NCBI GenBank assembly: GCA_015847255.1
Contig: JADLZK010000410.1
Location: 62,001-126,000 of the forward strand
DNA from: Hyparrhenia diplandra
Taxonomy: Eukaryota; Streptophyta; Magnoliopsida; Poales; Poaceae
Reading direction: 5' to 3'
DNA: 64,000 bases
Part shown: positions 57,948 to 64,000 of the stretch, piece by piece
Position numbering within the stretch: the stretch's first letter is position 1
Layout of the letters: the number at the start of each line of letters is the position of its first letter
Made by a program: the position numbers and the translations under genes
Notes under the pieces: model-generated
Seen by the model: only the letters and a program-made list of their open reading frames with translations
The model's database searches: none
Told to the model about the DNA's origin: nothing

Positions 57948-58088
57948 TTATAAAGAAATATTTTTCTAAAAGACCCACATTAAATTAAACATTAATAGTA
58001 GTGCAAACTGCAAAGTCATTAATAAAGTTAAGTCTCATACTTACTGGCCATTACAACTCCAAAAGGACATCAGGGGCACAGCTAGATG

Positions 58089-58126
58089 CAGTATGTTGAC
58101 ACCCCTAAATTCGCGTCAACACAGTA
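58089..58126. mobile_element. 28-bp LTR-element relic with 5-bp target duplication
   Basis: A 28-bp core (58094-58121) begins TGTTGACACC and ends GCGTCAACA, the TG...CA inverted ends of a gypsy-type LTR. CAGTA stands on both sides (58089-58093 and 58122-58126). Everything between the outer ends of the element has been lost. Confidence 0.7.
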
Positions 58127-59035
58127 TATTATCATTTTCATGTGTACTCTCAGGGTTGTATACACTGAAGCAACTAATCAAGAAGAAACGCTAGAATGGA
58201 ATACAGTAAACAGTACCCAATAAGATGGCCAATAATAGGGCAAGTTGAATATTTTCTTGCACTGCGATAGCAAAAACAAACATTTCACTGAAGGCTACTA
58301 ATAGCATTTAGAAAAGGTAAGAACCATTGACATACAAATTTTGTTGTTCTCTGCAGCAGATGATCAGCTATGCAAAATCCACCATGGTACAATTAAAATT
58401 GTTAGGCAAAATATTTGGCACACCCAAAAAAAAAAAAATGAAACATTTTCAGCAATCTAAACATGTGGGAACACTAATACTACAAAAGCAATTTAGAAAT
58501 AGCAATGCAGTACAGACAAACTCCCTACTTGAAATTTCTATGTAATTCTCCCCTACAAGATGAACTTAAATTGAATCCTCATAAAAATGAACTTAGATTT
58601 GTAACACAGCGCGCACACATAGCATATTTCAGTATCCAAGATGTCGAAATTACACTAATTCAACCCAATGCGCCGAAGAAAAGTATGGAGCAATGATGTT
58701 CGAAACATGAGATCAACAACTCTAGCATTAGTATTCCATAATTTTCACATTTACATCACACGACACAGCATCCTAGCACTTGCACGAAAGCATTAGGCAA
58801 CATCAAAAGCAGTGGAGTTTGCATTCCTATTTCACCTTCTCCACATCTACACTATGTGACGGGGCCACGAACTGACCATGCTACTGTTTCACAGCTAAGC
58901 AAAAAGATCAAACCTTGTCGTTTTTTACACTTTGGACACCTACTCCTAAGAGCCGCGAGTCTAGTGCCGTAGCAAAGAGGGGGTGGTGAACTGACTAGCT
59001 AGCATGCCCACAGCACGAAGGTCAGACAGAACGTT
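58127..59035. other. Intergenic and 3' flank of the SAM-domain gene
   Basis: AT-rich sequence without a recognised feature; the part next to 59036 should be the 3' UTR of the minus-strand gene. Confidence 0.5.
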
Positions 59036-59656
59036 TCACCTCCGTGGCGGCGGCTGCGAAGTGAGCCTCTGGATGGCGCAGAAGAGCTTGCGGCGTGCTC
59101 CGACGGCACCAATGCCCATGTCCCGGAGGTCGTCCATAGTGAGCCAGGGGAGCACCTCAGCATCGACCTCGTGCGCCTCGAACGCTGCCGCATAGTGCCC
59201 CATCCCCATCCCCCACAGCCAGCTTGGCACGTCCACCACTTCCTCCCCCCCGCTTCCTCTTCCTCCTCCTCCTCCATCTCCGTCTCCGTCTCCGAATCCT
59301 CCGCCCCTCTGACTCTGTTTGCTTTCTCGGCTGCCGTGGACCTCGGGGCCCTGGCCTTGCGGGGGAAGGCGGCGGCCAGGACGACGTCGTCGCCGCTATC
59401 GGTGAAGGGTTTTAGGAGGGTTTGGGGTGGCTCCGCGGAGGGGTGGTCAAGGCGGTTGCTGTCGTGTTGAAGGTGGAGGGGCTTGCGGGACCTGGTGGAA
59501 GGGACGATGGGGATACGGCGCGGGTGGGGCAGGTGCGAAGGGAGCGGGACGGAGCCGGCGAGGCGGACGTTGGGGGAGGCGCCGTCGCTTGCCGCCGTCC
59601 GAAAGCGGCGGCGGCGGCGAGGGGCGGTGGTGGTGGGGTCCGCCTGAGTCGCCCAT
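59036..59656 (-). CDS. SAM-domain protein, single exon (two frame breaks)
   Basis: The C-terminus is a sterile alpha motif, a small helical protein-interaction domain: VPSWLWGMGMGHYAAAFEAH, then EVDAEVLPWLTMDDLRDMGI and GAVGARRKLFCAIQRL, stop at 59036. Upstream the protein starts MGDSGGPHHHRPSPPPPLSD, then GGKRRRLP, NVRLAGSVPLPSHLPHPRRI, SGDDVVLAAAFPRKARAPRS and an acidic ETETEMEEEEEEE stretch. This basic-then-acidic N-terminus with a terminal SAM domain is a known plant layout. Three frames are needed: the first shift is in a C5 run (plus 59572-59576), the second in a G7 run (plus 59245-59251). One base fewer and one more would give 206 residues. Partner and function are not known to me. Confidence 0.8.
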
Positions 59657-59759
59657 GGAATGTCGGGGGTCGTGGATAGGGACAGGCGGGAAGTCTTGCG
59701 TAGCTTGTCGTCGTCTTCGCTATGCTTTCTGCTAGTTCTAGTCGTTCTAGTCTCTCCCC

Positions 59760-59768
59760 GTTATATAT
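59760..59768 (-). promoter_or_regulatory. TATA box of the SAM-domain gene
   Basis: ATATATAAC on the minus strand, about 105 bp upstream of the ATG at 59656. Confidence 0.55.
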
Positions 59769-59770
59769 GG

Positions 59771-60930
59771 GGTATGTTTGGTATAGATCGTCACTCGCGC
59801 TTCTAGAAAAATATAACTTTCACTCCATAAATTTCACATTTCCATAAATAGTTGTCTTAGACATATACTTCACATTTCTAAATAATGTCACTATAACGAC
59901 CAGAAGCAGCTGCGTGATGCTCATTAGCGCCATTTGTAGCATTTTTGGCAACCCCCACTAAATTCTATCGATGCCGTCGACAATAATCAAGATCGTCAAA
60001 ATAAAAAAATCACAAAAAGTTCAACATTGTCTAATAACTAATTCTCTTCAAAGAAGGAAAAAAAAATTATCTCTACTTTTTTTACTAAAAATCGAACGAC
60101 TTACAATTTAAATAGAGCGGGGGACCCAAGCTTTGAACCATTTAGCGCTTTGCTCTCATGTGCTAGAACTTGTTTGAACTCGAGGATAAAAAGAAAGTAT
60201 TGTATGCAAAGTTCAAGAGTTGTTGCCAACTAATACAATTTTGTATCCTGAGTTCAGTTCTTGTGGCGTGAGTTCTCTCACCGTTACCCATGAATCAATA
60301 ACACTCGATTATTTTTTAAATCAGAGGAAAAGAAAAAAGGCTTATCAGATAAAAATGGTGTTTTCGTGAGTTTATCCACGAGAAAGATTATGTCATGGAA
60401 CAAAGAGTTTTAAGAAGCAATTTAATATCTGTTTCATGACTGCTAGAATTTCAGTTACTTTTTTTTTTTTTTTTTTTTTTATTACTGTAACCTTGAATAA
60501 ATACACATACATCATGAAATGTCTACCGCTAAGGTTTTTAAATACCATATGAGCGTCACAAAGCCAAAATTAAGGACATATCGGATCATAAGGTAGTGGC
60601 ATAGTGAATTATTACTTCAGAATAATCATGTTCACCCATTCTAATGGTTCTATTCAAGCAAATCAACTTTTTATTCCTTCTGTAAAAAAAAAAAAAAAAA
60701 AAAGCAGCACTTATTAGAAAAATATTCCTCAGATTAATCCAGAACAGAAGAACACGGCGACCCAGCCATGTAGTAGTATGTGAATTTTTGTTTTTCATTC
60801 TAAACGATAACACGTTCTCTCCACGGCTAAGTCTCAAGTCTAAACTGCCGACGTAACCCCAGCAGCATCCGCGTGTGCCGCGCCTCGAAGGTTCTTGCTC
60901 CCGAAGCTACAAGCTCTCCAACGCGCCGGC
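59771..60930. other. Intergenic between divergent genes
   Basis: The SAM-domain and GEM-like genes point away from each other, so this 1.2 kb holds both promoters. It contains long T and A runs (60461-60480, 60684-60703) but no transposon that I could delimit. Confidence 0.5.
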
Positions 60931-60960
60931 CGACACGTCACTGCTGCACCAGCTATAAAA
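60931..60960 (+). promoter_or_regulatory. ACGT element and TATA box of the GEM-like gene
   Basis: CGACACGTCACTG (about 60931-60943) contains an ACGT core of the kind bound by bZIP factors in ABA- and stress-responsive promoters. TATAAAA follows at 60954-60960, about 140 bp before the ATG. The ABA link is inference from the motif and the family. Confidence 0.6.
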
Positions 60961-61098
60961 CTCCCCCTTCTCGCCGCGGTCTCGCCATCAGCGATCAGCC
61001 CAGTTGTCTCGCCTCGCGCTTTCCATTCCCGCCTAGGTCCATCTACATCGTTCCACCACCTGCTCCTCCCGGCCAGCGACGCGTCATCGTCGTCATCC

Positions 61099-62948
61099 AT
61101 GGAAGGCAAGGACGGCAAGCACGACGTACCCGCCACCACGGCCGGCGCGCCGCAACCCGCGGCGCCTCCCGCAGAGTCGGCGCGGTGGGGCACGCGGCAG
61201 ATGGGCCCGCCGGCGGCCCCCGGAGCGCACCCGGAGAACCAGGAGGCAGCGCGGTGGACGGCGGCGCGCGGGGACCAGGAGCTGCCGCCGTACGTCATCA
61301 TGGGGAGCCCGTGACGGCACCGCCGCAGCAGCAGAGGGGCAAGGGGGACAGCCCCATGGAGCACATCCTCGACTTCTTCAACACCTGGAGCCGCAAGGCC
61401 GAGGAGCTGGCCTCCAACATCTGGTTCAATCGTAAGTTCAGTCAGATGCTTTGTTTCGGTAACTCAGTTTGGTTTTGGTAGGAGCAGAGGAGAGCAGAGG
61501 ATGCTCTGTTTTGCTCGTCACCTGATCACAGTAGATAGTGCTCTGCTTCTAGGGACAGAGGAGGCTCTGCTTTTGCTGGAATCTTTATTTGTTGTTCTAA
61601 TCGAACACTATTAAACGCTGTATTTTTCCTAAACCAACAGACACTAAATGATTCTAAGGTTATAATTTAGAATTATTTAAATAGGTATTATATAGATGAT
61701 TCCATTTACCTGCTGTGGTAATTTACGCAAATATTAGCAGAGACTCATGGATAGACCTTGAAATTCAACAATGGACCATGTATAGTAATTTAAGCGTTTT
61801 ACTAGTTGGTTATTATTACTATGTCCGTTAAAACTAGATTGATTTAAACTTAAACAGTATCATTTTCTACTATGCTAAAAATATCGACGCTACCATCCTG
61901 TCTGTGTAGGGATTGTCTCGAATGCAGGGATGTTTGGTTGGCAGCCAAAAGGCTGCCACCCCATGTGTGGCGCCGCCCAACATATGAGGCTTAGAACTAT
62001 GGCCGCCACCGTCAGCAACAACAGCGGCGGCTAAAGTTAGGCGAGCGATTTCTTCTCCACACTTGTGATTGTGGCCGGAATCCAAACACCCCCGGCATCT
62101 GCCATCTAATTTATATGTTTGCTGATGTTTGGTAGTTATACTTATTGAATGTAGTGGTAGTTTCGACAATGTAGTGGTAGTTTCAACATAGCTGTGATGT
62201 GGTCATAGCTGACACACCCAAGCTGAGTAAACCACCATACTGATGTCAGAGTTGATATCTGAGGCCATTTGATAGTTTATTCTATGAGGGAATTAGTTTG
62301 TTAACGTTAGCATTACATAGTGTTTCATTTGTGGTCAGTGGTGGCAGATCTCATTACATAGTGTTTATACATGTTTCAGTGAAGACTGCGCCATCCATGT
62401 CTGACGCGGCAATGGGGAAGCTAAGCCTCGGCGCCAAGGCCCTGTCGGAGGGCGGCTTCGACAAGCTGTACAAGCAGACCTTCTCCTCCAGCCCCGAGGA
62501 GCACCTGAAGAAGACGTTCGCTTGCTACCTGTCCACGGCCACCGGCCCGGTCGCCGGCACGCTCTACCTGACCAACATGAACGTCGCCTTCTGCAGCGAC
62601 CGCCCGCTCTCCTTCACCGCGCCGTCTGGCCAGACCGCTTGGAGCTACTACAAGGTAAAGCAAACCGGCCTTCGATCGCATGGACGCGTGGCGGCCACAG
62701 AATAATGACGCTGTCTCGTGCTCCTGCAGGTTATGATCCCTCTTGGCAAGATCGCGACGGTGGAGCCGGTGACGATGAAGGAGAGCCCGCCGGAGAAGTA
62801 CGTCCACATCGTCACCGTGGACTCCCACGACTTCTGGTTCATGGGCTTCGTCAGCTACGACAAGGCCGTGCACAATCTCATCGAGGCCGTTTCACAGCGA
62901 TCCCAGTCCCAGCACGGCGTCGACGTTGCCGCTGCCGGCAGCAAGTGA
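61099..62948 (+). CDS. GEM-like / ABA-responsive GRAM-domain protein, three exons
   Basis: GEM-like proteins carry a GRAM domain (lipid or protein binding, PH-like fold); relatives are ABA-responsive or act with GL2-type epidermal regulators. Exons: 1, 61099-61431; 2, 62380-62654; 3, 62730-62948; GT-AG introns in phases 1 and 0. Order: ESARWGTRQMGPPAAPGAHP, QELPPYVIMG, SPMEHILDFFNTWSRKAEEL, then SDAAMGKLSLGAKALSEGGF and the GRAM core CYLSTATGPVAGTLYLTNMN, SGQTAWSYYKVMIPLGKIA, EKYVHIVTVDSHDFWFMGFV, stop at 62948. Exon 1 changes frame at the GGGG of 61302-61305: as given, the frame ends at 61314, while one more G restores YVIMGEPVTAPPQQQ. With that base the protein has about 275 residues, normal for the family. 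Expression is likely stress- or ABA-linked. Confidence 0.88.
61927..62091. mobile_element. MITE-like insertion in intron 1 of the GEM-like gene
   Basis: GGGATGTTTGGTTGGC at the left and CCGGAATCCAAACACCCC at the right form an imperfect inverted repeat around a GC-richer core. Duplication not certain. Confidence 0.5.
62148..62187 (+). repeat. 20-bp tandem duplication in intron 1
   Basis: AATGTAGTGGTAGTTTC plus three bases occurs twice head to tail (62148-62167 and 62168-62187) with one mismatch. Confidence 0.92.
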
Positions 62949-63437
62949 TGAGCCACCGGCCCCACTGCTCGTGAGACCTGGGCGTTTGCCGTTTGGCACC
63001 CGTCCTGTATATAGCTCCACGTCTGTGCATTACTTGTGTCCTACTAGTGCCGTTTGGCATGAGTGTGTTTGAATGTTTTCAGTTTGTGGTACAGATGCAA
63101 CATGGCTATTCTGTTTGCTTTGTGAGTATATACTGGTAGTGCGTATATGTTTCACTTGACTCATAGAGTGAAGTTCTTCGTGTCTGCATGTATCAATTTG
63201 TGGTCGCCTGGGCTTGGGGCCTGGGCAGAACTCGCCAATGTGTGGCTAGGGAATGCAGGATTAATGCGAGGTAGAGGGATGTGGTAGAATTACGGATTCG
63301 CAGATTCACGGCGTAGCTGCCAATTGATCCTAAATCTGATGAATCTTAATTTGTGTACTCGTGCAGACCGAAGTCTTTTTGAGCACTTACCATAAAAAAA
63401 TGTTGAGCACTTGTCATAAAAAGTATAAAAAGTATTA
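62949..63437 (+). other. 3' UTR and flank of the GEM-like gene
   Basis: Likely 3' UTR over the first 200-300 bp; no further feature recognised. Confidence 0.5.
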
Positions 63438-63654
63438 CCTCTGTTTTAAAATAACACAATTCTTTAACTTTTAGAAACTATATGTTTGACCACTCGTCTT
63501 ATTCAAAATTTTATTTAAATTATAAAATAAATTAAATATTATTAAAATATCGATATAGTAAGTCATAACTAAAGTGATAATGTTATAGAAGAAATTTAAA
63601 TAAGACGAACGGTTTTGTAAAAATCAAAAAATTACGTTTATTTTTGGGACGGAG
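63438..63654. mobile_element. Stowaway-type MITE
   Basis: The left end is CCTCTGTTTTAAAATAACAC; the right end on the other strand reads CTCCGTCCCAAAAATAAACG. TA stands on both sides. The AT-rich interior includes CTTATTCAAAATTTTATTTA and its approximate inverse. Confidence 0.75.
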
Positions 63655-63661
63655 TAGTTAG

Positions 63662-63804
63662 GTTGCTTGCTTTGTGTTATGTTCTTGTGTTTTGTTTCAC
63701 TCTTTGTACTGATGTCCGCTCAAAGATCTGGTTTAGTTTGTATTTGGATTTGGTTTTCCTCCTCTTAATGAAACACGGGTGAATGGCCCGATCGAGAAAA
63801 AAAA
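63662..63804 (+). mobile_element. LINE 3' tail, truncated
   Basis: TTTTCCTCCTCTTAATGAAA followed by a CCGATCGAG block and eight A resembles the 3' UTR ends of plant LINEs, including the one at 845. Only the tail is present. Confidence 0.5.
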
Positions 63805-64000
63805 TTTGGGACGGAGGGAGTAGGATACTTGTTCGTTACTTTTTTTGTCTCAAAATAATTGGAGGGGAGAAGTAAACTAATTTAACTTTAAACAAGTATA
63901 TAGAAAATAATATATATTATACTTATATCTCTAAATAAATTTATTAACGAACAATATGTTTTAATGTTAGTGTTAATGTTAATTCTTTTAAAAGCAAGTA
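63805..64000. other. AT-rich window end with another Stowaway-like terminus
   Basis: GGGACGGAGGGAGTA (about 63808-63822) is a Stowaway-type end immediately beyond the LINE tail; the rest is AT-rich. Confidence 0.4.

Overview
The window is nuclear DNA of a grass (Poaceae), most likely a panicoid. The evidence is plant gene structures with GT-AG introns, grass-type Tourist and Stowaway MITEs, CACTA elements with GGGGCGG-type subterminal repeats, Sirevirus-like Copia elements, an Au-type SINE tail, and host genes of recognisable grass families. Most of the sequence is transposon-derived; the real host genes are few.

Layout. 1-845 is the 3' end of a LINE. 985-1409 is a broken C-terminal fragment of a 3-ketoacyl-CoA synthase gene with a triplicated 39-40 bp unit. 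2018-2360 (minus) is a two-exon defensin-like gene with eight cysteines. At 3403-3478 (plus) lies an orphan first exon (signal peptide) of a second such gene, followed by a CACTA element (3520-4577, TSD AAG) and a Ty3/gypsy reverse-transcriptase scrap. 4760-10730 is intergenic sequence with MITE-like, LTR-like and gene fragments. 10733-23311 is a complete 12.6-kb LTR retrotransposon (TSD ATTCT, 2.2-kb LTRs) that codes only for Gag, so it is a non-autonomous Sirevirus-like element. 23317-26386 holds a PIF/Harbinger element (minus) with an apparently intact two-exon Myb/SANT-like ORF and a damaged transposase. 26387-30982 holds fragments of two further Sirevirus-like elements in opposite orientations, and 31081-32950 a decayed CACTA element.

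The main host locus is 35283-51664 (plus): a LAX PANICLE2 / BARREN STALK2-like gene. Its conserved C-terminal domain is split between a small exon 3 (36378-36450) and exon 4 (51500-51664), with a 15-kb intron between them filled with MITEs, a CACTA element, a truncated LINE, an Au-SINE tail and a tiny poly(A) retroposon. Downstream are a Copia gag relic with short LTR (53713-55251, minus), a single-exon SAM-domain gene (59036-59656, minus) and a three-exon GEM-like GRAM-domain gene (61099-62948, plus).

Two themes run through the window. (1) The three recognisable host genes in the right half each contain one-base frame breaks, most simply placed at homopolymer runs, and the two LTRs of the 12.6-kb element differ mainly at CAG/CTG and CG-rich motifs. 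Both look like consensus errors of a long-read assembly rather than biology. (2) There are unusually clear minimal retroposition scars: three insertions of little more than poly(A) flanked by 13-16 bp duplications, and a 28-bp LTR-element relic that still has its 5-bp target duplication. I found no rRNA, tRNA or CRISPR. The strands, exons and target-site duplications given were read directly from the sequence; family names rest on recognition without database search.
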